From Nocardia jiangxiensis NBRC 101359 (GTDB lineage Bacteria; Actinomycetota; Actinomycetes; Mycobacteriales; Mycobacteriaceae), in assembly GCF_000308615.1 (NCBI RefSeq), contig NZ_BAGB01000174.1, positions 124,001-188,000 on the forward strand: 64,000 nucleotides of DNA, given 5' to 3'. Below are positions 41,043 through 49,406 of the stretch, one piece after another. The position numbers and the translations under genes are program-made. Within the stretch, counting starts at the first letter, position 1; every line of letters starts with the position of its first letter. The notes under the pieces were generated by a model. The model was given only the letters and a program-made list of their open reading frames with translations, had not been told where the DNA came from and made no database searches.

Positions 41043-42656
41043 TCAGGCGGGTGCGATCAACTCCGCCAGATGACGTGGCGAAGGTGATCCGTGCGCGAGC
41101 ATGCGGTCGTGCCAGTCCCGCACGCTGGTGCCCGCCGGACGCGCCGCCGCGATCGCGGAGACCTCCGTGTAGCCGACGAAGTAGGTCGACAGCTGAGCCG
41201 CGCTCAACTGCGCGCGCCGCCATTTGCCCGCCGCCTCGCCCTCCTCCTGGAATCCGCGCCGCTGCATCAGATCCATCGCCTCGGCCTCGGACATGTCCGC
41301 GCAGTGCACGCCCTGATCCAGGATGGCGTTGATGGTCATCCGCAGATGGGATTTGAGCCGTTGCAGCCGCACCGGCAGGCCGCCGAATCCCCGCTCGGAC
41401 ATCAACTGTTCGGCGTAGACGGCCCAGCCCTCGATGAAAGTGCCGCTGGCGCACAGTCCGCGCGCGGCGGTGGACCCGCGGAACCGGCGGGCGTGGGCCA
41501 GTTGCAGATAGTGGCCCGGCATCGCCTCGTGCACGGTGAGATTGCGCATCATGTGGTCGTTGTATTCACGATAGAACGAGGCGACCCGCTCGGCGGTCCA
41601 GTCCTGCGGGGTCGGCGAGATGGCGAAAAATGTGGGCGCGCCGTCGGTTTCGAGCGCACCGGGGGAGTCGCAGTAGGCCACGGCCACCCCGCGAGCGAAT
41701 TCCGGCATCTTCTGCACGACCAGCGGATCGTCGATCAGTGTCACCAGATCCTGTGCGGCGGTGAAGGTCTGGGCTTCCTGGAGAGCGGTGGTCGCGGTGG
41801 CCAGCACGGTCTCGTCGGTGGGATGCTCGGCGGCCAGGCGATCCAGCGCCGCGCGCACGGTCTCGTCGGTGGGATTCCCGACGCCCAGGAGTTCGCCTGC
41901 GGCGCTGCGGATCTCGTCCTGGACGTGGTCCAGATGCCGATGTGCCCGATCGAGTACCTGCGCGGCGCTCAACTCGGTGTCCAGGGTGTGCCACAGCGTG
42001 GCCTCCCAGAGCCGGCGGCCCAGGCGCGGGTCGCGCTCGCAGTGGTCGAGTCGTTCGGTGAGCCAGCCGGTGAATTCGGTGAGGGCGGTCGTGGCCGCGT
42101 CGGCGGCCGCGGCGATTCGCGCGCCCGGCACCTGCTCGGCCAGCACGGGGGTCTGCTCGCGGATCAGCGCGGACACCCCCGCGAACTGCGCGATCGCGGT
42201 CTCGACGTGGATTCTCGGGCAGTCCCGCAGCACGGCGCGGGCGGTGGCCAGGGCGTCGGGCAGGGCGGCCAGGCGTGCGGTGAGCAGTTCGAGACGTTGT
42301 TCGGGCGGTGCGAAGGGCCGTGCCAGCAATCCGTGCAACAGCGGTCCCGGATTGTGCGCCAGCGGATTCCACTCGTGTTCGCGCAATTCCCCGAGGGTGA
42401 AGATCCGCCGGTCCACCTCGTGCTGCAACAGTGCGTGATCGACCCGGTCCGATGCGCCGAGATCCTCGGCGTCCACCTCGGCGAGGATGTGCGAAGCCTC
42501 GCGTAACAGGGCCGTCTGCGCCCGAACCGCCTCCGGCGACAGATCCGGCAGGCGGTCGTCGGCCCGGTGGTCCCCGACGTACAGAGCGGTCACCGGATCG
42601 GCCCGGAGTATCGCGTCGATGATCCGCCCGGCCCGCGTTACGAAGCTCTCGGTCAT
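41043..42656 (-). CDS. DUF885 metallopeptidase-like protein
   Basis: 537 residues from an ATG at 42656. The HEAMPGH motif (His376, Glu377, His382) and the downstream FIEGWAVYAEQL glutamate are the zinc-binding signature of DUF885 proteins, distant relatives of M32/M3-type carboxypeptidases. The chain is full length for the family and has no clear signal peptide, so a cytoplasmic peptidase is likely. Substrate unknown. It is 74 bp downstream of the lysozyme-like gene, separated by a strong hairpin. Confidence 0.9.
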   Translation of the reverse strand: MTESFVTRAGRIIDAILRADPVTALYVGDHRADDRLPDLSPEAVRAQTALLREASHILAEVDAEDLGASDRVDHALLQHEVDRRIFTLGELREHEWNPLAHNPGPLLHGLLARPFAPPEQRLELLTARLAALPDALATARAVLRDCPRIHVETAIAQFAGVSALIREQTPVLAEQVPGARIAAAADAATTALTEFTGWLTERLDHCERDPRLGRRLWEATLWHTLDTELSAAQVLDRAHRHLDHVQDEIRSAAGELLGVGNPTDETVRAALDRLAAEHPTDETVLATATTALQEAQTFTAAQDLVTLIDDPLVVQKMPEFARGVAVAYCDSPGALETDGAPTFFAISPTPQDWTAERVASFYREYNDHMMRNLTVHEAMPGHYLQLAHARRFRGSTAARGLCASGTFIEGWAVYAEQLMSERGFGGLPVRLQRLKSHLRMTINAILDQGVHCADMSEAEAMDLMQRRGFQEEGEAAGKWRRAQLSAAQLSTYFVGYTEVSAIAAARPAGTSVRDWHDRMLAHGSPSPRHLAELIAPA

Positions 42657-42679
42657 GCGGTCACGCTACCCGGCACGCT

Positions 42680-42712
42680 CTGCCCGCACCGCGCGCGCGG
42701 CGGTGCGGGCAG
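42680..42712. terminator. Terminator hairpin after the lysozyme-like gene
   Basis: Perfect 13-bp arms CTGCCCGCACCGC and GCGGTGCGGGCAG with a 7-nt GCGCGCG loop, 19 bp past the stop at 42731 on the leftward strand. It separates the lysozyme-like gene from the DUF885 gene. Confidence 0.65.
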
Positions 42713-42730
42713 CCTTGCGGCGCCGGTGAT

Positions 42731-43318
42731 TCAGTACCAGTGATGGGCCTGCCAGAACGCCCACGCGCCGTCGGGGCCGCCGTATCGCTCGCACATGTAG
42801 GTGTAGGCCCAACGGATCTGGGTCGCGGGATTGACCTGCCAGTCCGCGCCGAACGGGGCCATCTTCTGCGGCGGCAGCGCCTGTCCCAGGCCGTATGCCC
42901 CCGACTTCGGGTTGATCGCGAAGACGTTCCACGAACTCTCGTTGGTGATGACGTTGTCGAAGGAGGGAAACTCGTTGGCCGGCACGATCATCCGGGCCAG
43001 TGTGCGCGGTGCGAAACCCATCACCGGCATCACCAGGCTCAGGCCCATACCCGCGAGATTCGGTCCGAGGGTCGAGGATCCGGTCCCGGAAGACCCCGCT
43101 GCGGAGGATCCCGCCGCGGAAGATCCCGCCGCCGAGGACCCTGCCGACGCCGATCCGGAGGCCCGGCTCGTCCGCGGCGCGGCGTCATCGCACAGGGCAC
43201 GGCATTCCGCGCGCGCGGGAGGCGCTTGCCAGAGTGTCGCAAGCCCGATGGAAACGGCTGCGGCGCAGAGTAGTTCGGTGATGATCCGGCTGTGACGAGA
43301 CGTTCCCTGCTTCGACAT
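42731..43318 (-). CDS. Secreted lysozyme-like transglycosylase
   Basis: 195 residues from an ATG at 43318 with GGAGGG seven bases upstream. Signal peptide (LLCAAAVSIGLATLWQAPPARA, cut near AECR), a short Ala-Gly-Ser-Ser repeat (about 60-78), then a C-terminal domain of about 80 residues with NESSWNVFAINPKSGAYGLG and an end of WAFWQAHHWY. This is the aggregation-promoting-factor/lysozyme-like fold of actinobacterial cell-wall enzymes, with Glu of NESSW as probable catalytic acid. Exported; acts on peptidoglycan. Confidence 0.88.
   Translation of the reverse strand: MSKQGTSRHSRIITELLCAAAVSIGLATLWQAPPARAECRALCDDAAPRTSRASGSASAGSSAAGSSAAGSSAAGSSGTGSSTLGPNLAGMGLSLVMPVMGFAPRTLARMIVPANEFPSFDNVITNESSWNVFAINPKSGAYGLGQALPPQKMAPFGADWQVNPATQIRWAYTYMCERYGGPDGAWAFWQAHHWY
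43089..43145. repeat. 15-bp tandem repeat, 3.8 copies
   Basis: Units such as GAGGATCCCGCCGCG repeat in frame in the lysozyme-like gene and encode the Ala-Gly-Ser-Ser linker. Copy number could vary between strains. Confidence 0.75.
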
Positions 43319-43516
43319 GTCGGAGCCCTCCACATCGACCTGCTGTGCTGACACGGGCGGGTTACGAAAGGAGCATGCTCAGCAAAGCACGAGTTCAGGA
43401 CATTTGCGGCAAGGTTGTCGCACCGTATCCACACCGTTACAAGACCGTTCGGGAAGATACGGCGTGTTCCGTGCGCACCGCGCGTGGGATGTGTGGCGCG
43501 GGTGTGGATGTGCGAG

Positions 43517-44062
43517 TCAGGACAGGTAGCGGGCAAGTTGCGGCATTGCCTCGCGCGGATGGTCCGCGGTGACGCCCTGGGCGATCTCGGTGTACTGCCA
43601 GCCGTCGTGCGTGCGCAGCAGGATGCCCATGATCATGCCGGTGTGCGGCCCGCGCAACATCGTCTGCCAGGTGATCTGACTGCCGGACCGGCGGTCCAGC
43701 AGGCGGCAGAAGCCGTTCTGGATCTTGTCGAATGTCTGTCCGGTGTAACAGGTTACGAGCAGCGCGACGCCGTTGATCCGGCTCGGCAGCCGATCCAGGT
43801 CGAGGGTGATCGTCTCGTCGTCACCGGGGCCTTCGCCGGTGAGATTGTCGCCGTGCAGGCGCACCGCGCCGTCGCTGGAGTTCAGCCGGTCGTGGTAGAC
43901 CGCCTCCACCAGTTGGTCGCCGCTGAACAGCAGTGCGGCCGCGTTCAGGTCGATATCGCTCTGTCGCGGGCCGAACAGCCGCCACTTCGGCGCATCCCAG
44001 CCCAGTCCCATCGCGATATTGTCCAGCGGTGCGCCGTCCGTGGCGCGCAACGGGATCGGCAC
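43517..44062 (-). CDS. TerD-family stress protein
   Basis: 181 residues from a GTG at 44062 with GGAAGGGG six or seven bases upstream; this matches the usual length of about 190, whereas the open frame to 44254 adds a basic extension without counterpart. LGWDAPKWRLFGPRQSDIDLNAAALLF and HGDNLTGEGPGDDETITLDLD carry the paired acidic calcium-binding motifs of TerD, a cytosolic protein of tellurite and oxidative-stress systems. It stands alone, without terB or terZ, but a TerC-like DUF475 gene lies nearby. Confidence 0.88.
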   Translation of the reverse strand: MPIPLRATDGAPLDNIAMGLGWDAPKWRLFGPRQSDIDLNAAALLFSGDQLVEAVYHDRLNSSDGAVRLHGDNLTGEGPGDDETITLDLDRLPSRINGVALLVTCYTGQTFDKIQNGFCRLLDRRSGSQITWQTMLRGPHTGMIMGILLRTHDGWQYTEIAQGVTADHPREAMPQLARYLS

Positions 44063-44568
44063 GACCCGCCCCTTCCGTGCGGAACTCCCCGCATTCGAAC
44101 CAATGATGCTGTCCCACTGTAGGTGCCGGTCGCCGGCACGGCCACGGCGACGAGGTCTCGCGATGAGCGCGATCCCGAAATGCATCCCTGGAGATGTAAG
44201 TATCGTCACTCCGGGGGACGGGGCGATGGGACGTGCACGGACCGGTGACGCCATCGGACGGACCGATCCGGCGGCGAGGCGCCGAGCCGAAGCCCGCTGC
44301 GGCTAGGCCGATCCGCACCGGTTACCCGCTGGTCACCTCGGATGATCGGGATGCTCACCCGTCGCTATCCGTAGCGAATTCCCAGGTGCGAGAGCATGAT
44401 AGCTTCGGGCGCTCGCCGCCCGTTGTTGGGCTGGTGTTTCTGCTGCGGAAATTTCGGTAGTGCACAGCGCGACATAAATCTATCGTGATGTAATTCGCGG
44501 GTGAATCGGCGGCTCGACGGGCCTTCCGGCGCATTCGAAGTAGGTACCGTGGGAGTGATGTACGCCGG
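44063..44568. other. Divergent intergenic region between TerD and LuxR-type genes
   Basis: 506 bp. The TerD-proximal part is GC-rich and in frame with TerD; the part at 44440-44510 is unusually AT-rich (CATAAATCTATC, GATGTAATTC) and probably holds the promoter of the rightward LuxR-type gene. No gene I can support. Confidence 0.55.
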
Positions 44569-46290
44569 ATGACAGCGATCGAACCCCTGGAGCAGGCCGC
44601 CCCTCTCGTGGGGCGTCGCACGGAGATCGAGCGGATCGCCGCGCTGATCGACCGGGTCGTGACCGATCGGGGCGGCGCTTTCGTGCTGATCGAGGGCGAA
44701 CCCGGAATCGGGAAGACCTCGCTGCTGCACAGCGCCGTCGGCATGGCCGCCACGGCGGGGATGCGGGTTCTGCTCGGTGCGGCGACCGAGGCGGACCAGT
44801 CGATTCCCGGTGCGGCAATCGGTTCGTGCGTGGCACTGGGCGATCGGGACGGTGGCGCGGACGGGTATCGGCTGGGTTCGCTGTTCGAGGACGCCGACCC
44901 GCGACGTCCGGTCTCCGAGCTCGCCGCCACCGCCGCCATCTCGGATCTGCTGAGTCAGTGGTGCGCGGACGGACCGGTGGCCGTGCTGGTGGACGACATC
45001 CACTGGGCCGACGCGGCGAGTCTGTCGGTGCTGCGCTGGCTCGGCGTCGCGGTGGACAGCATGCCGCTGCTGGTCGTGGTGGCCATGCGTCCCTATCCGC
45101 TGGGGCCGGGCCTGCCGCGCCTGCTCTCGGAGTTCGACGCGGTCGGTGCGCGGCGAATGTCATTGGGGCCGTTGGCCGATGCGGACGTCACCCGGCTGGT
45201 CGAACGGTCCCTCGGCACGCCGCCCGGACCGCAACTGGACGCCCTGATCGCGGGCGCCGCCGGAAATCCGCTGTACCTCACCGATCTGCTGCACGGTCCG
45301 ACCTCGGTCGAGCCCGGGGCCGGGCTCTCGGACGCATTGGCGGCGACGATCGCGCGCCGGCTGGACTTCCTGCCCGAATCGGCCCGGCACACCCTGGAGG
45401 TGGCCGCCGCGCTGACCCCGCGTATCGATCCGGTGAAACTGGCGGAGATCCTGGGGATCTCGCTGATCGATGTATGGAACGAGATCCGCACCGCGGTCGA
45501 GGCTCGCGTGCTGGTGCACGACGGTGACGAGTTGGTCTTCCGGCACGATCTGATTCGCCGGGTCCTCGCCGAACAGGTGTCCCCGTCGATCCGGGAGACG
45601 TTGCGTCGGCACGTCGAGGTGGCCGGGCTGCACCTGATGCGGATCGCCGAGCCCGCCGCGAGCGCGGGCGAGGCGGCGGGACGACCGACTCCGCCGACGG
45701 CCGCGGTGGATCGGGTGGCCGAACTCATCGCGGGCACGGTGGCCGCCGCAGCCGCGGAATCGCTGGTGGAGAGCCTGTCGGCGCCCAGCGACCCGACCAC
45801 GGTCCGGTTGTTCCGCGGACTCGCCGACGGCGATGTGGACGTGGTCGCCGAGGCCGTGGCGGAATTCGCGCGCTCGGAGCGTCCCCGGTTCGCCGCACTG
45901 GCGGGGGAGAACCTGGCGGAGATGCTGGTTCGCAACGGCCGCACGGCGGAGGCGCGCACCGCGCTGGAGACGGCGGTGCGACGTTACGAGGAGCTCGACG
46001 CGGTACCGGAGACCGCCCGGGTGCAGGCTCGGCTGCGCGAACTGGGTGTGCGGCGTGGTGCGCGTGGTCCGCGGGGTCCGCACGGACGGCCCAAGACCGG
46101 CTGGGATGCGTTGACCGTGACCGAGGAGAAGGTCGCGGTGCAGGTGGCGCAGGGATGCTCCAATGCCGAGATCGCCGAGAAGATGTTCCTGTCCCGGCGA
46201 ACCGTGCAGACGCACGTGTCGAACATCCTGTCCAAACTCGGCCTGCGTTCGCGCGTTCAGGTGGCGGTGGCGTACGCGCAGCCTCGATGA
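44569..46290 (+). CDS. LuxR-family regulator with AAA ATPase domain, short form
   Basis: 573 residues from an ATG at 44569. Walker A EGEPGIGKT (42-50), Walker B AVLVDDIHWAD (about 138-148), a winged-helix/NTPase tail, a short helical part and a C-terminal LuxR HTH (LTVTEEKVAVQVAQGCSNAE, then LSRRTVQTHVSNILSKLGL). It lacks most of the long TPR region of classical LAL regulators; the 57526 gene is the full-length relative with nearly the same HTH. Ligand unknown. Eight bp separate its stop from that of the convergent MerR gene. Confidence 0.88.
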   Translation: MTAIEPLEQAAPLVGRRTEIERIAALIDRVVTDRGGAFVLIEGEPGIGKTSLLHSAVGMAATAGMRVLLGAATEADQSIPGAAIGSCVALGDRDGGADGYRLGSLFEDADPRRPVSELAATAAISDLLSQWCADGPVAVLVDDIHWADAASLSVLRWLGVAVDSMPLLVVVAMRPYPLGPGLPRLLSEFDAVGARRMSLGPLADADVTRLVERSLGTPPGPQLDALIAGAAGNPLYLTDLLHGPTSVEPGAGLSDALAATIARRLDFLPESARHTLEVAAALTPRIDPVKLAEILGISLIDVWNEIRTAVEARVLVHDGDELVFRHDLIRRVLAEQVSPSIRETLRRHVEVAGLHLMRIAEPAASAGEAAGRPTPPTAAVDRVAELIAGTVAAAAAESLVESLSAPSDPTTVRLFRGLADGDVDVVAEAVAEFARSERPRFAALAGENLAEMLVRNGRTAEARTALETAVRRYEELDAVPETARVQARLRELGVRRGARGPRGPHGRPKTGWDALTVTEEKVAVQVAQGCSNAEIAEKMFLSRRTVQTHVSNILSKLGLRSRVQVAVAYAQPR

Positions 46291-46297
46291 GGTGCGC

Positions 46298-46960
46298 TCA
46301 CGCGATGTTCCGGTGCCCGGTGAAGGCGTGATCCAGCAGTTCGGTGAGTGCGCGCGTCACCGCGAGACGGGCGGTCTCGGTAGTGGATTCCCCTCCGGCG
46401 CGATCGTCGGTGAGGCGACCGGAACGTTCGGAGGTCTGCCCGTCGAGGCGGTGGAACAGTTCTCCCACATGACGTTCGGCGATCCGATCGCAGTCCGCGC
46501 GTAATCGTTCGATCAGTGCGAGCGCCTCGGCCGAACTCAGTCCGGCATCGACCAGGCGGGTGGCCGGATCGGCGGGCTGTGGAGCGGGACGGCGGATCGC
46601 GAGCGTCTTGCGGTCGTCCGGTGCGGGTCCGGCGTTCGCGGTCGGATCCGTCACCGGCTGCGGGCGGGTGACCGCGATCGTGGCCCGCTCGGCAGGTTGT
46701 CCGGGCACGCCCAGGACCTCGGCGAGCCCGTCACCGCGATCCCATGCCTCGAGCAGTTCGCGGATGCCGTTGAGCTTCATCCCGCGGCTGAGCAGGCGGC
46801 TGATGGTCTGCAGCCGGTGCAGATGTCCGGAGCCGTAATAGCCGATGCGACCACGCAATTCGGGAGAGGGCAGCAGACCACGCTCGTGATAGACCCGCAC
46901 ACTGCGCACGGTGGTATCCGCCACCCGCGCCAGCTCATCGATCGTGTATTCCGCCTGCAC
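46298..46960 (-). CDS. MerR-family regulator, paralogue of 53565
   Basis: 220 residues from a GTG at 46960. The MerR winged HTH occupies residues 1-75 (YTIDELARVADTTVRSVRVY, then HERGLLPSPELRGRIGYYG) and is followed by an effector region of about 140 residues with no cysteine motif, so not a metal sensor of the classic type. The first 85 residues are near-identical in pattern to the second MerR gene at 53565. A TGCCGT dyad with a leftward TACATT lies 92 bp upstream. Confidence 0.88.
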   Translation of the reverse strand: MQAEYTIDELARVADTTVRSVRVYHERGLLPSPELRGRIGYYGSGHLHRLQTISRLLSRGMKLNGIRELLEAWDRGDGLAEVLGVPGQPAERATIAVTRPQPVTDPTANAGPAPDDRKTLAIRRPAPQPADPATRLVDAGLSSAEALALIERLRADCDRIAERHVGELFHRLDGQTSERSGRLTDDRAGGESTTETARLAVTRALTELLDHAFTGHRNIA

Positions 46961-47055
46961 AGCCAGACCCCCTGGAAGCCCAACTCATCTCGATATGTAC
47001 CGCGATACAACGGTGCCATGGTCAACGGTATGTCTCTGAAGACCGTAGGTCAATG

Positions 47056-47073
47056 TACCGTTAATTGACGGCA
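47056..47073. promoter_or_regulatory. TACCGTT dyad upstream of the 46298 MerR gene
   Basis: TACCGTTAATTGACGGCA; on the minus strand it ends in TACATT (47057-47052), a candidate -10 for the leftward MerR gene. A second, weaker TACCG/CGGTGCC pair lies at 46997-47018. Confidence 0.5.
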
Positions 47074-47220
47074 CAATCTATTGCGGTTCGAGCTGTAGTG
47101 GGTTAGCGTTCGAGTACGGCGAGTTTCGCCGGTTCCGGGGACCGTTGATCGGCCCCGATGACGTCCCTTCCATGGACACGCCCGTCCCGTGGCGTGCCCT
47201 CGGCATCCTCGGAGACGGCT

Positions 47221-47685
47221 GTGACCACTTTCGAAACACCCGCACCCATAGCGGGATTGCATGCGCCGACGCGTGATTCGGCGTCCTCCTCCGCATTTCC
47301 GCCCGCGAGCGCGCGGCGACCGTCCTGTGCGGAGGGCCCCAACGACTGGGATCTGGACGTCGGCACGCCCGACTCCTGGCGTACTGCCGTCCAGATCTGC
47401 CAGGACTGCCCGCTGCTGAGTCAGTGCGCGGAATCGGCTCGTGCACTGACGGATCGGGGGATGGGCCCGCGGTCGATGATCTGGGCGGGCGTGGCCTACG
47501 ACGCCAACGGACGGGTTCTGGAGAATCTGGATCGCCATCGGATCGCCGCCGTCGATCACAAGCCTCCGCTGCGGATCATCCGGCACAGCGAGCGCCCCCG
47601 GAACGCGGAGCGCGCGTCGGCCGTGCCCCGGCGGCATCTCGTGCTGGGCCGAGGTTTGCAGTCCACCGGTACCGCCTGCGGCTGA
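47221..47685 (+). CDS. WhiB-like iron-sulfur protein with atypical turn
   Basis: 154 residues from a GTG at 47221 with GGAG six bases upstream; the upstream open frame is not supported. The four cluster ligands are in order: PSCAEGPND, then CQDCPLLSQC (CxxCx5C). The usual G(V/I)WGG turn is replaced by MIWAGVAYD, and the C-terminal basic tail (IIRHSERPRNAERASAVPRR) is long. WhiB proteins bind 4Fe-4S clusters and sigma factor. Divergent from the 46298 MerR gene with 260 bp between them. Confidence 0.82.
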   Translation: MTTFETPAPIAGLHAPTRDSASSSAFPPASARRPSCAEGPNDWDLDVGTPDSWRTAVQICQDCPLLSQCAESARALTDRGMGPRSMIWAGVAYDANGRVLENLDRHRIAAVDHKPPLRIIRHSERPRNAERASAVPRRHLVLGRGLQSTGTACG

Positions 47686-47778
47686 CCTACTACATTGGCA
47701 CCGCGAGTCGGCCTCCGGAGTACCGGATCGTCGCTCGCGGCAGCCGAATCCGTCCGTTCCCATCGAGGTGACAGCACA

Positions 47779-49269
47779 GTGTCAACACCCAGCACTATCA
47801 TTCGAAGTCTGGTCCCGGCGCGAATGGACCGGTTGCCGTGGGCCAGATTCCACTGGCTCATCGTGGTCGGTCTCGGGGTGTCCTGGATCCTGGACGGGTT
47901 GGAGATCCAGATCGTCTCCAGCATGGGCTCGCTGCTGCAGAATCAGCACACCCTGCACCTGACCCACGGTGAGGTCGGTGCGATGGGCTCGTGGTACCTG
48001 GCCGGACAGGTGGTGGGCGCGCTGTTCTTCGGCCGGATCACCGACAAACTCGGCCGCAAGAAGCTGTTCATCCTGACTCTGGCGATCTATCTGATCGGCA
48101 GCGGGCTGGCCGGGTTCTCCTGGAATGTGATGTCGCTGTTCGTCTTCCGGTTCATCGCGGGCATGGGAATCGGCGGCGAGTACACCGCCATAAACTCCGC
48201 GATCGACGAGATCATGCCCTCGAAATACCGCGGCCGGGTGGATATCGCGATCAACGGAACCTACTGGGGCGGTGCGGCTCTGGGCGCCGCGGCCAGTCTG
48301 CTGCTGTACAACGAGCACTACGTGCCCGTCGAATGGGGTTGGCGCATCGGGTTCTTCATCGGCCCGGTGCTCGGATTCATCATCATCTTCCTGCGTCGCC
48401 AGATCCCGGAGAGCCCGCGGTGGCTGCTGACCCACGGCCGGGCCATGGAGGCCGAACGCACCGTGGACGAGATCGAGGAGCACGTGCGCAGCAGGGGAGT
48501 GGACCTGCCGCCGGTGGACCAGAGTCAAGCGCTCGAGATCGTCGAGCGCGATCGGGTGTCCTATCTGCAGATGGCGCGAATCTTCTTCGGCCGCTACCCG
48601 TCCCGGTCCTTCCTCGGATTCACCATGATGGTGACCCAGGCATTCCTCTACAACGCCATCTTCTTCACCGAGGCGCAGGTCCTGACCCACTTCTATCACG
48701 TGCCCGACGATCACACCGGGTACTATTTCTTCCCCTTCGCGATCGGCAATCTGATCGGCCCGATCGTGCTGGGACCACTGTTCGACAGCATCGGGCGTCG
48801 CAAGATGATCTGCGGGACGTACGTGCTCTCCGGTGTACTGCTCGCCTTGTCCGCCTGGGCATTCCACGCCGGGATCCTCAATGCCGCCACACAGACCGCG
48901 TTCTGGTGCGTCATCTTCTTCTTCGCCTCGGCGGGTGCGTCCTCGGCCTATCTCACGGTGAGCGAGATCTTCCCGCTGGAGCTGCGCGGCCAGGCCATCT
49001 CGTTCTTCTTCGCCATCTCCCAGGGTGCGGGCGGGGTGCTGGCGCCCTATCTGTTCAGCCTCCTGGTGGGCGGGGCCGACAATCCGAGTCTGGATCGGGT
49101 GCCGCTGGCGATCGGCTATCTCATCGGAGCAGCGGCGATGATCTTCGGCGGCCTGGTCGCCTGGTTCTTCGGTGTGGACGCCGAGGGGAAGTCCTTGGAG
49201 CACATCGCCGATCCGCTGTCCAAGGCGAATGCGGACGAGCTCGGGGAGTCCGGCCGAACGCGGGTCTGA
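47779..49269 (+). CDS. MFS transporter, sugar-porter type
   Basis: 496 residues from a GTG at 47779 with GAGGTGA eight bases upstream; the open frame upstream is not supported. Twelve membrane helices; motif A GRITDKLGRKK after helix 2 and its repeat DSIGRRKM after helix 8, PESPRWLL after helix 6, and ELRGQAISFFF in the second half. Layout and motifs fit the sugar/aromatic-acid porter branch; the substrate cannot be told. 93 bp after the WhiB gene, with a strong terminator behind it. Confidence 0.9.
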   Translation: MSTPSTIIRSLVPARMDRLPWARFHWLIVVGLGVSWILDGLEIQIVSSMGSLLQNQHTLHLTHGEVGAMGSWYLAGQVVGALFFGRITDKLGRKKLFILTLAIYLIGSGLAGFSWNVMSLFVFRFIAGMGIGGEYTAINSAIDEIMPSKYRGRVDIAINGTYWGGAALGAAASLLLYNEHYVPVEWGWRIGFFIGPVLGFIIIFLRRQIPESPRWLLTHGRAMEAERTVDEIEEHVRSRGVDLPPVDQSQALEIVERDRVSYLQMARIFFGRYPSRSFLGFTMMVTQAFLYNAIFFTEAQVLTHFYHVPDDHTGYYFFPFAIGNLIGPIVLGPLFDSIGRRKMICGTYVLSGVLLALSAWAFHAGILNAATQTAFWCVIFFFASAGASSAYLTVSEIFPLELRGQAISFFFAISQGAGGVLAPYLFSLLVGGADNPSLDRVPLAIGYLIGAAAMIFGGLVAWFFGVDAEGKSLEHIADPLSKANADELGESGRTRV

Positions 49270-49282
49270 GCAGAGCATTCCC

Positions 49283-49318
49283 GGGCCCGGTCGAGCGCGG
49301 TTGCGCTCGGCCGGGCCC
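49283..49318. terminator. Terminator hairpin after the MFS gene
   Basis: GGGCCCGGTCGAGCGC, loop GGTT, GCGCTCGGCCGGGCCC: a 16-bp stem with a single T-G wobble, 14 bp past the stop. It insulates the permease promoter that follows. Confidence 0.7.
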
Positions 49319-49324
49319 GCTGGG

Positions 49325-49340
49325 TTCCCAGGACTGGGAT
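49325..49340. promoter_or_regulatory. TTCCCA dyad upstream of the permease
   Basis: TTCCCAGGACTGGGAT, 66 bp before the permease start. Its centre is 22 bp from that of the TGCCG dyad at 49346, about two helical turns. Confidence 0.55.
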
Positions 49341-49345
49341 TAATG

Positions 49346-49363
49346 TGCCGATGTTTGGCGGTA
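49346..49363. promoter_or_regulatory. TGCCG dyad and -10 box upstream of the permease
   Basis: TGCCGATGTTTGGCGGTA, running into TACATT (49362-49367), a candidate -10 box. The arms extend symmetrically to TTAATG and CATTA. Confidence 0.55.
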
Positions 49364-49406
49364 CATTAGGTGGCGATATGATTTTCGTCACCTGAAAGGC
49401 CGTGTC

